A DNA stretch of 64,000 nt from Brevundimonas sp. (GTDB lineage Bacteria > Pseudomonadota > Alphaproteobacteria > Caulobacterales > Caulobacteraceae), in the NCBI RefSeq assembly GCF_016742135.1, contig NZ_JACVCG010000001.1, positions 1 to 64,000 of the forward strand. Reading direction: 5' to 3'. Below are positions 8,407 to 17,307 of the stretch, in pieces (position 1 is the stretch's first letter; each line of letters opens with the position of its first letter). The notes below the pieces were generated by a model. The model was not told the DNA's origin. It did no database searches and saw nothing but the letters and a program-made list of their open reading frames with translations. A program made the position numbers and the translations under genes.

Positions 8407-9021
8407 TTATGACACGGCCTTGGCATAGAGGTCGTTGACCTCGTTCCAGTTCACCACCGACCAGAAGGCCTTCAGATAGTCGGCGCGGCGGTTCTGGTAC
8501 TTCAGATAATAGGCATGTTCCCAGACGTCGGCACCAAGGATGACGGTGCCCTGCTCCTCGGCCACGTCCATCAGGGGATTGTCCTGGTTGGGGGTCGAGG
8601 TGACCTTCAGCTTGCCGTTCTGAACGATCAGCCAGGCCCAGCCCGAGCCGAACTGGCCGGCACCGGCGGCATTGAAGGCCTCCTTGAAGGCGTCCATGCC
8701 GCCCAGATCCTTGTCGATGGCGGCCTTCAATGCGCCCGACGGCTCGCCGGTCTGACCTTCGGGGGCCAGCAGCTGCCAGAACAGGGCGTGGTTCCAGTGG
8801 CCGCCGCCGTTGTTGCGCACGGCCTTGGGCAGTTTCGACATGATCTTGAACATGTCCTCCAGCGACTTGCCCTTCAGGCTGTCGTCGCCGTCCACTGCCT
8901 TGTTCAGATTGTCGACATAGGTCTGGTGGTGCTTGTCGTGGTGGAAGGTCATCGTCTCCTTGTCGATGGCCGGTTCCAGCGCGTCATAAGCATAGGGGAG
9001 GGGGGGCAGGGTAAAGGCCAT
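8407..9021 (-). CDS. sodB: Superoxide dismutase, Fe/Mn family
   Basis: A 204-residue cytosolic Fe/Mn superoxide dismutase. Metal ligands are visible: His in [11 protein letters not shown] (about 27), His in [11 protein letters not shown] (about 75), Asp in ADVWEH and His two residues later (about 158-162). The QFGSGWAWL block is intact. The glycine-rich GGGHWNH and overall length favour the iron type, but metal use cannot be decided by eye. The start at 9021 follows a clear caggag ribosome binding site; the longer upstream frame is discarded. Confidence 0.95.
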   Translation of the reverse strand: MAFTLPPLPYAYDALEPAIDKETMTFHHDKHHQTYVDNLNKAVDGDDSLKGKSLEDMFKIMSKLPKAVRNNGGGHWNHALFWQLLAPEGQTGEPSGALKAAIDKDLGGMDAFKEAFNAAGAGQFGSGWAWLIVQNGKLKVTSTPNQDNPLMDVAEEQGTVILGADVWEHAYYLKYQNRRADYLKAFWSVVNWNEVNDLYAKAVS

Positions 9022-9119
9022 GTCGGGCTCCTGGATCTGGGTAAACCTTGGCCGTACACATAGGTGTGGCCGCTTCTGACCCAAGGGCCGGTGCCGGAAT
9101 TCGTTCCGAAATCGCCGGG

Positions 9120-9344
9120 TCAGGTCAGCGGGGCGTGCGCCTTGATGCAGTCCCGCACCGCCCGTTTCAGGTCCCCCGGGATCGAACCGGGATCCGTGCC
9201 CTCGGCCGCAAACACAGCCCGCATGGCGGCGTCATATCCATTGGGCAGGGCGGCGAGCACCCGCGCCTGTCCCTTGGGGTGCAGGCAGATGCCCAGCCTG
9301 ACGCACAGCTCGGCGAACATGGCATCGTAATCGGGGTCTGCCAT
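9120..9344 (-). CDS. Small hypothetical protein after fghA
   Basis: A 74-residue predicted cytosolic protein with two cysteines ([11 protein letters not shown] and RDCIKAH) and no recognised domain. Its start lies 2 bp after the fghA stop on the same strand, so it is likely translated from the fghA transcript. A link to formaldehyde detoxification is inferred from this spacing alone. Confidence 0.6.
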   Translation of the reverse strand: MADPDYDAMFAELCVRLGICLHPKGQARVLAALPNGYDAAMRAVFAAEGTDPGSIPGDLKRAVRDCIKAHAPLT

Positions 9345-9346
9345 GG

Positions 9347-10180
9347 TCAGGCCTTCAGCCGCTTTGCGTGAAAGGCCAGATGATCCGCGATGAAACTGGC
9401 CATGAAGAAATAGGAATGGTCATAGCCGGGCTGCATCCGCAAGGTCAGGCGCTGGCCCGCCGCCTCGGCCGCCGCCGTCAGCAGTTCGGGCCTCAGTTGC
9501 TCGCCGAGGAAGGGGTCGGCGTCGCCCTGGTCGATCAGGATGTCGTCGAACTGGCCATGGGCCACGCCCGCCTCGATCAGCAGGGTCGCGTCGTGCCGGG
9601 CCCAGCGATCCCGGTCCGCCCCCAGATAGGCGGTCAGGGCCTTCTCGCCCCACGGACAGCGGGTGGATGAGGCGATGGGCGCGAAGGCCGAGACCGAGGC
9701 GAACAGATGCGGATGGTTCAGCGCCAGCGTCAGCGCGCCGTGCCCCCCCATGGAATGGCCCAGGATGGCCCGCCGTCCGGTGGTCGGGAAGTGGGCATCG
9801 ATCAGCTCGACCAGGTCCCGGGTGACATAGGTCTCCATGCAGAAATGCGGGGCCCACGGCGCCTCGGTCGCATCGACATAGAAGCCCGCGCCCTGGCCCA
9901 GATCATAAGCCTCATCGTCCGCCACGCCTTCCCCGCGCGGGCTGGTGTCGGGTGCCACCACGATCAGGCCCAGCCGTGCCGCCGCCTCATAGGCTCCGGC
10001 CTTGGTGGTGAAATTGTCCTCGGTGCAGGTCAGGCCCGACAGCCAGAGGGCGACCGGAAACGGCCCCTTGCCTGGTGGCACGAACACCGACAGCTGCATG
10101 GGCGTGCCGGTGGCCGCGCTCTGGTGGCTCAGATAGGAAAGCGTCCCGCCGTGGACGACATGGGTCTTCAGCGTGTCCAC
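9347..10180 (-). CDS. fghA: S-formylglutathione hydrolase
   Basis: A 277-residue alpha/beta-hydrolase of the esterase D family. It hydrolyses S-formylglutathione to formate and glutathione, the step after glutathione-dependent formaldehyde dehydrogenase. The nucleophile elbow is GHSMGG (Ser about 147); the catalytic Asp lies in DQGDADPF and the His in GYDHSYFF. SGLTCTEDNFTTKAG near the N-terminus is a family signature. Its partner adhC is on the same strand 2.7 kb away, with a symporter, a toxin-antitoxin pair and a VOC gene between them. Confidence 0.95.
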   Translation of the reverse strand: MDTLKTHVVHGGTLSYLSHQSAATGTPMQLSVFVPPGKGPFPVALWLSGLTCTEDNFTTKAGAYEAAARLGLIVVAPDTSPRGEGVADDEAYDLGQGAGFYVDATEAPWAPHFCMETYVTRDLVELIDAHFPTTGRRAILGHSMGGHGALTLALNHPHLFASVSAFAPIASSTRCPWGEKALTAYLGADRDRWARHDATLLIEAGVAHGQFDDILIDQGDADPFLGEQLRPELLTAAAEAAGQRLTLRMQPGYDHSYFFMASFIADHLAFHAKRLKA

Positions 10181-10195
10181 GGCGGAACGTCTCCT

Positions 10196-11659
10196 CTAGT
10201 CGTGATCCTTGCCGGCGGTCTTGTCGCCGCGTGCCAGGGCGAACACCACGCTCGACAACGCCGCCAGCGCGATCAGGTTCGGCAGGGCCATGGCCGCGTT
10301 CGAGATGTCGCCCATGCGCCAGACGAACTCGATGTGCTGGAACGATCCGACAAAGATCATCACCACCCACAGCAGGCGCCAGGGAATGGCGACGCCCTGT
10401 CCGAACAGATGGGTCGCCGCCCGCTCCCCGTAGTAGCTCCAGGTCAGCAGCGTGGTGAAGACGAACAGGATCAGCGCCAGCGACACGACAAAGCCGCCGA
10501 TCGTGGTCGAACCGAACAGGACCTGCGGGAACACGGCCGAGAAGGCCGCCAAGGTCATTTCAAACCCGCGCAGGTCCGAGTTCCAGACGTGCTCGACCGT
10601 CCCGGCCCCGGCGGGGAAGGCCCCCTGCACCGTCAGCATCACCAGACCGGTCATGGTACAGATCACCATGGTGTCGATGAAGGTGCCCATCATGGCAAAG
10701 CGCCCCTGACGCGCCGGGTCATCGGTCCTGGCCACGGCGTGCGCCATGGGGGTCGAGCCCTGACCGGCCTCGTTCGAGAACAGACCGCGCGCCACGCCGG
10801 CCCGGATGGCCATCATCACGGCCGCCCCGGCAAAGCCGCCGGTCGCCGCCATGCCGGTAAAGGCGCTGTCGAAGATCAGGGCAAACGAGGCCGGCAGGTC
10901 CTCGATGTTCAGGATCAGCGCCAGCAGGGCCAGCAGCAGGTAGGAAACGACCATGAACGGCACGACCTTTTCGGCCACGCTGCCGATCGACTTGATGCCG
11001 CCGATGATGACGATGAAGACGGCGGCCGCCACGATCAGGCCCGCACCCCATTCCGGCACGGGGGCCAGGCTGGTGATGGAGTCGGCGATGGAGTTGGCCT
11101 GGATCATATTGCCGGTGGCGACGGCCGAGAACAGCGTCCCCAGACAGAACAGGATGGCCAGCCAGCTCCACTTCTTGCCCAAGCCCTTGCGGATGTAGCT
11201 CATCGGTCCGCCGCGATAGGTGCCGTCCGGCCCCACTTCGCGGAAGCGGATGGCCAGCGAGCCCTCGGCAAAGGCCAGCGCCATGCCGAACAGCGCCGTC
11301 ACCCACATCCAGAACAGGGCGCCGGGACCGCCCAGGGTGATGGCGGTCGCCACCCCCGCAAGGTTACCCGTGCCGACCTGTCCCGACAGGGCGGTCGACA
11401 GGGCCGCGAACGGCGAGATCTCGCCCTTGCCCGACGGGTCTTTCTTGAACAGCCCGGCGAAGGCCTCGCCCAGCTTCAGGATCGGATAGAAGCGCAGGCC
11501 GATCATGATCCAGGCGCCGACGCCCAGCAGCACGATGACCATGGGCGGGAAGGGGATCAGCTCCTCGCCGTTCCAAAGTCCGCCCCAGATGAAGTCGCTG
11601 ACGTTGGTGACCTGGTCGTAAAAGGCCTGCACGCCTGCGGGCGTCGCTGTTTCGCTCAT
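10196..11659 (-). CDS. Sodium:alanine symporter family transporter
   Basis: A 487-residue multi-spanning inner-membrane protein of the alanine/glycine:cation symporter (AGCS) family. Signatures include GQVGTGNLAGVATAITLGGP near the N-terminal third and the SNEAGQGSTPMAHA motif around residue 290, typical of AlsT/DagA. About 11 hydrophobic segments are evident. ATG at 11659 (MSETATP) is chosen over a further upstream start because the preceding residues are not conserved-looking. It lies 15 bp upstream of fghA on the same strand and may be cotranscribed with it. Confidence 0.92.
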   Translation of the reverse strand: MSETATPAGVQAFYDQVTNVSDFIWGGLWNGEELIPFPPMVIVLLGVGAWIMIGLRFYPILKLGEAFAGLFKKDPSGKGEISPFAALSTALSGQVGTGNLAGVATAITLGGPGALFWMWVTALFGMALAFAEGSLAIRFREVGPDGTYRGGPMSYIRKGLGKKWSWLAILFCLGTLFSAVATGNMIQANSIADSITSLAPVPEWGAGLIVAAAVFIVIIGGIKSIGSVAEKVVPFMVVSYLLLALLALILNIEDLPASFALIFDSAFTGMAATGGFAGAAVMMAIRAGVARGLFSNEAGQGSTPMAHAVARTDDPARQGRFAMMGTFIDTMVICTMTGLVMLTVQGAFPAGAGTVEHVWNSDLRGFEMTLAAFSAVFPQVLFGSTTIGGFVVSLALILFVFTTLLTWSYYGERAATHLFGQGVAIPWRLLWVVMIFVGSFQHIEFVWRMGDISNAAMALPNLIALAALSSVVFALARGDKTAGKDHD

Positions 11660-11742
11660 TCCCCATTCCCCCGGGATGCCGATGAAAGCGGGCACCTTAC
11701 CCGGCTGTTCCGGAATGGGAACGACTTTTTGAACGCGCGGCG

Positions 11743-12156
11743 TTACCCGGTCTGCAGTGGCCGCAGGTCAAGTCCGGGCAGGTCGGCAAACTTGCGGGTA
11801 AGTCGGCTGTCTGCCGTGATCAGGGGCAGGGCGAGGCTAATGGCCATCGCGATATAGACACAGTCATAAACCGCATGGTCGCGTTCCAATCCCAACTTCA
11901 GCGCCAGCGGCCAGTACTCCCGCTCGTCCCGCAGATCGATCAGGCGGGTCAGGCGGCCCATTTGCAGCAGGCACCAGTCCCTTTCATACCGACCGGCCCT
12001 GGCCTGCCCCCGCAGCGCATTGGCAAATTCGCTGCCCAGCAGGGTCGGCGCGACGGGTGCCCAGATCTTGCCGGCCTCAATCGCAGCGGGCGTCAGCGGA
12101 TCATCAACGACCCAGCGAACGACGACGCTGGCGTCAAAGATCGCCGCTGATGGCAC
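11743..12156 (-). CDS. PIN-domain toxin (VapC/FitB-like)
   Basis: The GTG start at 12156 gives 137 residues. The four acidic PIN-nuclease positions are present: Asp in IFDASVVV (about 8), Glu in GSEFANAL (about 41), Asp in VYDCVYIA (about 98) and Asp in ITADSRL (about 117). VapC-type toxins are Mg2+-dependent RNases, often cutting tRNA or rRNA, and are held inactive by the cognate antitoxin. The start overlaps the end of the antitoxin gene by 23 bp, the usual coupled arrangement. Confidence 0.88.
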   Translation of the reverse strand: MPSAAIFDASVVVRWVVDDPLTPAAIEAGKIWAPVAPTLLGSEFANALRGQARAGRYERDWCLLQMGRLTRLIDLRDEREYWPLALKLGLERDHAVYDCVYIAMAISLALPLITADSRLTRKFADLPGLDLRPLQTG

Positions 12157-12388
12157 GATCCCGTTCCTCCCGGCCCTCCCGAATGGCCGCATCGACGTCG
12201 ATGCCTGCACCCCGCGTCGCTTCCCGCATCCGGGCGGCCAGTTCCCAGAAGTCGTCCTGCTCCTTGCGAGCGGCCTCGGCCACCAGATTGCGCAACCGTT
12301 GCTCCAGCGAGATGCGTTCGCGCTCGGCCTGGGCCTTCAGCTCGGCGATCTCATGGTCGGGAACATTGCGGATCAAAAGCTGGCCCAT
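12134..12388 (-). CDS. FitA/VapB-like ribbon-helix-helix antitoxin
   Basis: An 84-residue antitoxin starting at MGQLLIRNVP. The N-terminal strand-helix-helix (QLLIRNVPDHEIAELKAQA, ISLEQRLRNLVAEAA) is the FitA-like DNA-binding fold. The C-terminal part (DVDAAIREGREERDRA) should wrap the PIN toxin. It lies directly upstream of and overlaps the toxin gene. A perfect inverted repeat 7 bp before the start probably mediates autoregulation. Confidence 0.85.
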   Translation of the reverse strand: MGQLLIRNVPDHEIAELKAQAERERISLEQRLRNLVAEAARKEQDDFWELAARMREATRGAGIDVDAAIREGREERDRAISGDL

Positions 12389-12394
12389 AGGGCT

Positions 12395-12415
12395 ATGATA
12401 GCGCCTTGCTATCAT
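12395..12415. promoter_or_regulatory. Operator-like inverted repeat of the toxin-antitoxin pair
   Basis: ATGATAGC (12395-12402) and GCTATCAT (12408-12415) form a perfect 8-bp inverted repeat with a 5-bp spacer. It ends 7 bp before the antitoxin start codon. Ribbon-helix-helix antitoxins commonly bind such palindromes at their own promoter. Binding is inferred. Confidence 0.6.
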
Positions 12416-12429
12416 CAGAGCAACCTCTG

Positions 12430-12813
12430 TTACCCTGGGCGGTGCAGCGCGCAGACCTTGTTGCCCGACGGATCGCGCAGATAGGCCAGCACCAGTTTGC
12501 CGAACGGACCGTTGCGCTCGCCGGGCGGGTCCTCGATGGCCGTCCCGCCTGCGGCCACGCCGGCGTCATGGAAGGCCTGAACCATGTCGGCCGTCTTCGC
12601 CGCAAAGCCGATGGTGCCGCCGTTGGCGTGACACGCCGGCTCACCATCGATCGGCTTGCCGACCGCAAAGGCCCCCATGCGCGTCCGCCACCAGTAGCGC
12701 CCCTTCGGGTCGGGCCCCTGCGCCGGCTCATGCCCCAGGGCGCCGAGGACGGCATCATAGAAGCGGCGCGACGCCTCGACGTCATTGGCGCCAACGGTGA
12801 TGTGTGTGAACAT
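12430..12813 (-). CDS. VOC (glyoxalase/bleomycin-resistance fold) family protein
   Basis: A 127-residue single VOC domain. It begins FTHITVGANDVEASRRFYD, with the metal-ligand histidine at residue 4, and ends LRDPSGNKVCALHRPG, where the family normally has a metal-binding Glu or a related residue. Members include glyoxalase I, dioxygenases and antibiotic-binding proteins; the reaction is not predictable here. It lies between adhC and the toxin-antitoxin pair on the same strand. Confidence 0.85.
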   Translation of the reverse strand: MFTHITVGANDVEASRRFYDAVLGALGHEPAQGPDPKGRYWWRTRMGAFAVGKPIDGEPACHANGGTIGFAAKTADMVQAFHDAGVAAGGTAIEDPPGERNGPFGKLVLAYLRDPSGNKVCALHRPG

Positions 12814-12872
12814 GGCTTCCCTCCTCTTGGTCCGGGGACGCTAGTCATGTCCGTTTCTTTTGGCAACTACCC

Positions 12873-13979
12873 CTAGAACACCACCACGCTTCGGATGCTC
12901 TTGCCCTCGTGCATCAGGTCGAAGGCCTTGTTGATGTCTTCCAGCGGCATCGTGTGCGTGATCATGGGGTCGATCTCGATCTTGCCGTCCATATACCAGT
13001 CGACGATGCGCGGCGTGTCGGTGCGGCCGCGCGCGCCGCCAAAGGCACTGCCGCGCCAGACCCGGCCGGTGACCAGCTGGAACGGGCGGGTGGCGATCTC
13101 CTTGCCGGCCTCGGCCACGCCGATGACGATGCTCTCGCCCCAGCCCCGGTGACAGGCCTCCAACGCCTGACGCATCACCGTGGTGTTGCCGGTGCAGTCA
13201 AAGGTGTAGTCCGCCCCGCCGCCGGTCAGCTCGACCAGATGGGCCACGATGTCCGCATGGTCCTTCGGGTTGACGAAATGGGTCATGCCGAATTTGCGGC
13301 CCCACTCTTCCTTGTCGCTGTTGATGTCGACACCGACGATCATGTCGGCCCCGACCATCTTCAGCCCCTGGATGACGTTCAGCCCGATGCCGCCCAGACC
13401 GAACACCACGGCATTGGCGCCGGGCTCCACCTTCGCTGTATTGACCACCGCGCCCACGCCCGTGGTCACGCCGCAGCCGACGTAGCAGGCCTTGTCGAAC
13501 GGGGCGTCCTTGCGGATCTTCGCCAGGGCGATCTCGGGCAGGACGGTGTAGTTCGAGAAGGTCGAACAGCCCATATAGTGGGCGATGGACTGGCCCTTGT
13601 AGCTGAAGCGGCTGGTGCCATCAGGCATGACGCCCTTGCCCTGGGTGCCCCGGATGGCGGTGCACAGATTGGTCTTGCGGCTCAGGCAGCTTTTGCACTG
13701 GCGACATTCCGGCGTGTACAGCGGGATCACATGGTCGCCGACCTGGACCGAGGTCACGCCCGGCCCCACCTCGACCACCACGCCCGCGCCCTCATGGCCC
13801 AGAATGCTGGGGAAGATGCCCTCGGAATCCAGCCCGTCCAGCGTATAGGCGTCGGTGTGACAGATGCCCGTCGCCTTGATCTCGACCAGCACCTCGAACG
13901 CCTTCGGCCCCTCCAGATCGACCTCGACGATCTCCAGCGGCTTCTTCGCTTCAAAGGCAACGGCGGCGCGGGTCTTCAT
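12873..13979 (-). CDS. adhC: S-(hydroxymethyl)glutathione dehydrogenase / class III alcohol dehydrogenase
   Basis: A 368-residue zinc-dependent medium-chain dehydrogenase that oxidises S-hydroxymethylglutathione, the spontaneous formaldehyde-glutathione adduct, to S-formylglutathione with NAD+. It shows [14 protein letters not shown] (catalytic Zn Cys), GHEGAGVV, the structural-zinc cysteines in [15 protein letters not shown] and the Rossmann motif [12 protein letters not shown]. The start at 13979 (MKTRAAV) matches family length; the longer upstream frame is repeat DNA. It works with fghA on the same strand. Confidence 0.96.
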   Translation of the reverse strand: MKTRAAVAFEAKKPLEIVEVDLEGPKAFEVLVEIKATGICHTDAYTLDGLDSEGIFPSILGHEGAGVVVEVGPGVTSVQVGDHVIPLYTPECRQCKSCLSRKTNLCTAIRGTQGKGVMPDGTSRFSYKGQSIAHYMGCSTFSNYTVLPEIALAKIRKDAPFDKACYVGCGVTTGVGAVVNTAKVEPGANAVVFGLGGIGLNVIQGLKMVGADMIVGVDINSDKEEWGRKFGMTHFVNPKDHADIVAHLVELTGGGADYTFDCTGNTTVMRQALEACHRGWGESIVIGVAEAGKEIATRPFQLVTGRVWRGSAFGGARGRTDTPRIVDWYMDGKIEIDPMITHTMPLEDINKAFDLMHEGKSIRSVVVF

Positions 13980-14001
13980 GGGGGAGGGCTCCGAGACTTG
14001 T

Positions 14002-14055
14002 CCTTCTCCCCCTGCGGGAGAAGGTGGCAGGCCACAGGCCTGACGGATGAGGGGT
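14002..14055 (-). repeat. Half copy of intergenic repeat family A
   Basis: The sequence from ccttctccccctgcgggag to acggatgagggg is the reverse complement of the right half of the full family A copies at 14390-14541 and 24301-24453, with some divergence. It lies just upstream of adhC. Confidence 0.6.
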
Positions 14056-14112
14056 CGCACCAGCGACAAATGGTTTCAAGCCAAAACCGGCCCGGCAACC
14101 TTCATCCAGACC

Positions 14113-14206
14113 CGTCATCCTCCGACTTGATCGGAGGATCGGTGCGGGCAGGCCGCCCGCCGTGGTGGGCGACACCGATCCTCGGGTCGAGCCCGAGGAT
14201 GACGAG
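14113..14206. repeat. Intergenic palindromic repeat family B, copy 1
   Basis: Two stem-loops face each other: cctccgacttgatcggagg near the left end and cctcgggtcgagcccgagg near the right end, joined by a core with ggtgcgggcaggc. The same layout recurs at 52880-52972. No coding signal. Together with family A it fills the 640-bp gap between adhC and the sirtuin gene. Confidence 0.7.
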
Positions 14207-14389
14207 GGGTTGGGGGCAGTGGCTACGACGCTCGTCACCTGAATACCCAACCCTTTCAACACCCCGCACGTTTCCCGCAGCGATCTTCCCGCCCTGGTCG
14301 TCGGGTGATGCATGCTGTCCGGTTGCCGAGACCCAGGCCGACGGAGGCGCGAATTCAGACCATTCAGACGGTTCAGACGGTGTTTTTCG

Positions 14390-14541
14390 TCCCCTCTCCT
14401 ATGGGAGAGGGGGTTGGGGGTGAGGGGCGCACCCCTCCTTCGGCGGGAGCCGTCGCACCGCCCCTGCTACGGCCTTCGCCGACGGCTATCGCCGACCCTC
14501 ATCCGGCGCTCACGCGCCACCTTCTCCCATCAGGAGAAGGA
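14390..14541 (+). repeat. Intergenic repeat family A, copy 1
   Basis: About 150 bp: a left palindrome (ctctcctatgggagag), the run ggttgggggtgaggggcgc, a core with gccgtcgcaccg, then ccctcatccgg and a right palindrome (cttctcccatcaggagaag). It matches 24301-24453 along its full length. It is flanked by direct repeats containing ttcagac units (14354-14389 and 14568-14603). Confidence 0.75.
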
Positions 14542-14620
14542 TACTACTGCGATGCGGGGGCCCGCACTTCAGACGATTCAGACTATTCAGACCCTGTTTT
14601 CCGAAGGCACCGTCCGGACC

Positions 14621-15343
14621 ATGGCCCACCGCAACATCGTCATCCTGACCGGCGCGGGCATTTCTGCGGAGTCCGGCGTGCCGACCTTCCGCGCCTCGGA
14701 CGGGCTGTGGATGGGCCACCGGATCGAGGATGTGGCGACGCCTGAGGCCTTTCACCGCGACCCGGCGACGGTCCATGAGTTCTACAACGCCCGCCGGCGT
14801 CAGCTGGCCGAGGTGCAGCCCAATGCCGCGCACCGGGCGCTGGCCGACCTCGCCGCGCGCTGGCCTGGCACCCTCACGCTGGTCACCCAGAATGTCGATG
14901 ACCTGCATGCCCGCGCCCATGCGGACGTCGCGCCCGCTAAGAGCTTTCGCCTGATCCCCATGCACGGGGAACTGCTGAAAGCCGCCTGCACCCGCACGGG
15001 GCGTATCTGCGACTGCCCCGGAGACCTGTCCATGGACAGCCCTTCGCCCCATCACCCCGAGGGTCGGCTGCGTCCGCACATCGTCTGGTTCGGGGAGATG
15101 CCGCTTGAGATGGAGGTCATCCATGACGCCTTACAGGCCTGCGACCTGTTCATCGCCATCGGCACGTCGGGGGCGGTCTATCCCGCAGCCGGCTTCGTCG
15201 AGATCGCCCGCCACGCCGGGGCCCGCACGGTCGAGCTGAACCTCGAACCCTCGCTGATCTCGGACCTGTTCGGCGAAACGCATTTCGGCCCGGCGACCGA
15301 GGTCGTCCCGGCCTTCGTCGCGACCCTTCAGGCAGCAGGCTAG
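14621..15343 (+). CDS. cobB: NAD-dependent protein deacylase (sirtuin, CobB-like)
   Basis: A 240-residue Sir2-family enzyme removing acyl groups from lysines with NAD+. Motifs seen: [14 protein letters not shown] (about 11-24), TQNVDDLH, the catalytic His in PMHGEL, and the class III Tyr/Arg pair Y55/R58 in FYNARRR, which marks desuccinylase/demalonylase-type pockets. Of the two zinc cysteine pairs, only cysteines in the [11 protein letters not shown] stretch are seen; the second pair is replaced by SPSPHHPEG. The start at 14621 is chosen because the upstream frame is repeat DNA. The 3' end overlaps trmJ by 4 bp, convergent. Confidence 0.93.
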   Translation: MAHRNIVILTGAGISAESGVPTFRASDGLWMGHRIEDVATPEAFHRDPATVHEFYNARRRQLAEVQPNAAHRALADLAARWPGTLTLVTQNVDDLHARAHADVAPAKSFRLIPMHGELLKAACTRTGRICDCPGDLSMDSPSPHHPEGRLRPHIVWFGEMPLEMEVIHDALQACDLFIAIGTSGAVYPAAGFVEIARHAGARTVELNLEPSLISDLFGETHFGPATEVVPAFVATLQAAG

Positions 15344-16122
15344 GTCTCGCCCGCCTTCTTCGCCGCCATCCGGGCCAGCAGCCGTCCGCGCCCTTTGGCC
15401 AGCGCGTGGATCACCCCGCGAAAGGTCGCGACCTCCTGCGCGCTGAACCCGGCCCGGCCCAGCATGACGCGCAGGTTCTGGCTCATCGACGGCTTCTTCT
15501 CGGGCGGATGGAAAAAGCCCCCCGCCTCCAGCTCGGTCTCCAGATGCTCATACATGCCGACCAGCAGGTCGTTCGACGCGGGCGGGTCGCCCTCGCGGAA
15601 GCGCGGCGGCGGGGCATCGAGGATCAGCGTCCGCCACTCATAGGCATTGATCGCCACCGCCTGCGCCAGGTTCAGCGAATGGTGTCGGGGGTCGATGGGA
15701 ATGGTGGTGATGCCCTGGGTCAGGGCGATGTCGGTGGTCTCCAGCCCCGCCCGCTCGCCGCCGAACAACAGGCCGACACTCAGCCCCGAGGCCCGGTCGT
15801 CATACAGCAGGCGCGCCGACTCGCGCGGCGTCCGCACCGGCATCCGCGTCTCTCGCGGGCGGGCCGTGGTCGAAAACACCGTGTTCATGTCGGCGATGGC
15901 CTCGGCCACACTTTCAAAGACCTGTACGCCCTCCAGCACCCAGTCCGCACCCGAGGCCGTAGCCCAGGCCCGGTCCTGCGGCCAGCCGTCGCGCGGGCTG
16001 ACCAGCCGCAGCTCGGACAGGCCAAAATTCGCCATCACCCGTGCCACCGCCCCGATGTTGTCGGCCAGCTGCGGCTTGTCGAGGATGATGACGGGGCCGG
16101 GCGGCGTGGCAGGCTCGCTCAC
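15340..16122 (-). CDS. trmJ: tRNA (cytidine/uridine-2'-O-)-methyltransferase TrmJ
   Basis: A 260-residue SpoU/SPOUT-family RNA 2'-O-methyltransferase. The trefoil-knot SAM-binding motifs are present: [20 protein letters not shown] near the N-terminus, [10 protein letters not shown] (about 118-127) and [18 protein letters not shown] (about 139-156). The C-terminal helical extension typical of TrmJ ([13 protein letters not shown]) is also present. TrmJ methylates position 32 of several tRNAs. It starts 3 bp after the end of the upstream S1/P1-nuclease gene, suggesting one transcript. Confidence 0.9.
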   Translation of the reverse strand: MSEPATPPGPVIILDKPQLADNIGAVARVMANFGLSELRLVSPRDGWPQDRAWATASGADWVLEGVQVFESVAEAIADMNTVFSTTARPRETRMPVRTPRESARLLYDDRASGLSVGLLFGGERAGLETTDIALTQGITTIPIDPRHHSLNLAQAVAINAYEWRTLILDAPPPRFREGDPPASNDLLVGMYEHLETELEAGGFFHPPEKKPSMSQNLRVMLGRAGFSAQEVATFRGVIHALAKGRGRLLARMAAKKAGET

Positions 16123-16125
16123 CCG

Positions 16126-17148
16126 TCAGTCCTGACCGATCATCGACAGCCAGGGGTCGGCGGTGCCGGCCTCGACCTCGGCAACCTTGATCGCGGGCCA
16201 GCCGATCGAGCGGGTGCCCGACTCGCGCCAGGCCAGTATGATCAGGTCGCGCAGCTCGCTGGCCCCCGCCGCCAGCCTCTGGGTGGCAAAGTCCACGCCG
16301 CGCGGATCCGTCCCGACGAAGGCCCCCGCCTTCTCCAGCCGATAGAAGGGCACCACCTCGGCCAGCGAGACCAGCAGATAGTCGGCGGTGCGGGCGCGCA
16401 GATCGAACCCGTCCAGACGCGGCGCGGTCATGGCCGCCTCAATGCCCTGCAGATTGATCCGGTCGCGCACGAACTCCCCTTCGAACAGGCCGTGCGTCTG
16501 GCGTGAGCGGGTGAAGCCCTCGGGATTGTCCGTGTCGCGGTCCCAGCCGTTGTAGTGGATGGTCGTGTGCAGCGGCTGCGAGCCGTCCGAGACGTAGTGC
16601 GACAGCATGCCGATATCCCGCAGCAGCAGGGCCTCGCGCCGCAGCCGGTCCTCGCGGTACCAGGCCTGACGCGCCAGGTCGGTCTCGCGCGCTTCGGCGG
16701 CCGTCAGCACCCGCCAATAGGCAAAGTCCTGCACCACCTGCAGCCAGGCATCCATGATCGCATAGGGCAGATAGCCGGCGTCATTGACCTTGATCCCGGC
16801 CTCCAGCAGCAGGGCGTCATATTCGGACTTGAGCGTCGGCAGGTCACGGATGTGGGGCCCGGCCCCGGTCATGATCAGACCATCCTCGGTCATGTCGACG
16901 AAGTGGGCGGTGTCGCGCTCGCGGCCGTGCGGCTGGCCCGCGCCCTTCCAGCGGTCGGGCTCGCGCGACAGTTCCCCGACCTGGGCCGCGGCCTCGGCCG
17001 TCCTCAAAAAGGCCGGCAGTTCCTCGGGCAGGGCGCGCATGGCGGCCTGTCCGACCATCCGGTGGCCGCTGGCCCCCCAGGCCGCGACGTCGGCGGCGGG
17101 CAGAACAATCAGCGTCAGGGCGACGGCGGTGGCGATCAGGGGTTTCAT
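16126..17148 (-). CDS. S1/P1-type nuclease family protein, exported
   Basis: A 340-residue protein with a signal peptide ending near AAWG. The mature N-terminal Trp of the AWGASGHRMVG motif is the hallmark zinc ligand of S1/P1 nucleases. Further family features are HFVDM, DIGMLSHYVSDGSQPLHT (His/Asp zinc ligands) and HYNGWDRDTDNPEG. These are tri-zinc, single-strand-specific nucleases or 3'-nucleotidases acting outside the cytoplasm. ATG 17148 is chosen as the start because it gives a proper signal peptide. The ligand spacing is less regular than in fungal P1, so activity is inferred. Confidence 0.8.
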   Translation of the reverse strand: MKPLIATAVALTLIVLPAADVAAWGASGHRMVGQAAMRALPEELPAFLRTAEAAAQVGELSREPDRWKGAGQPHGRERDTAHFVDMTEDGLIMTGAGPHIRDLPTLKSEYDALLLEAGIKVNDAGYLPYAIMDAWLQVVQDFAYWRVLTAAEARETDLARQAWYREDRLRREALLLRDIGMLSHYVSDGSQPLHTTIHYNGWDRDTDNPEGFTRSRQTHGLFEGEFVRDRINLQGIEAAMTAPRLDGFDLRARTADYLLVSLAEVVPFYRLEKAGAFVGTDPRGVDFATQRLAAGASELRDLIILAWRESGTRSIGWPAIKVAEVEAGTADPWLSMIGQD

Positions 17149-17307
17149 GGATGGGCTCCCGGCAGGGTGGGCCCCTCCGTTAGAACGGGACAGGCGGGGC
17201 GTCCAGCATCCGGCCTTTCCTTCGCCCTTTGCCGTCTTCTTGTCCCATTCGGGGGGCAAACACCCGCCGCCGGTCGGCTCGAGGACCGGCGATATCGCGA
17301 TTCCCCC

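Noticed and set aside
9707..11857. 716-codon open frame on the plus strand
   Set aside because: It is antisense to fghA and the symporter, which have clear motifs; G+C-rich genes give such open antisense frames.
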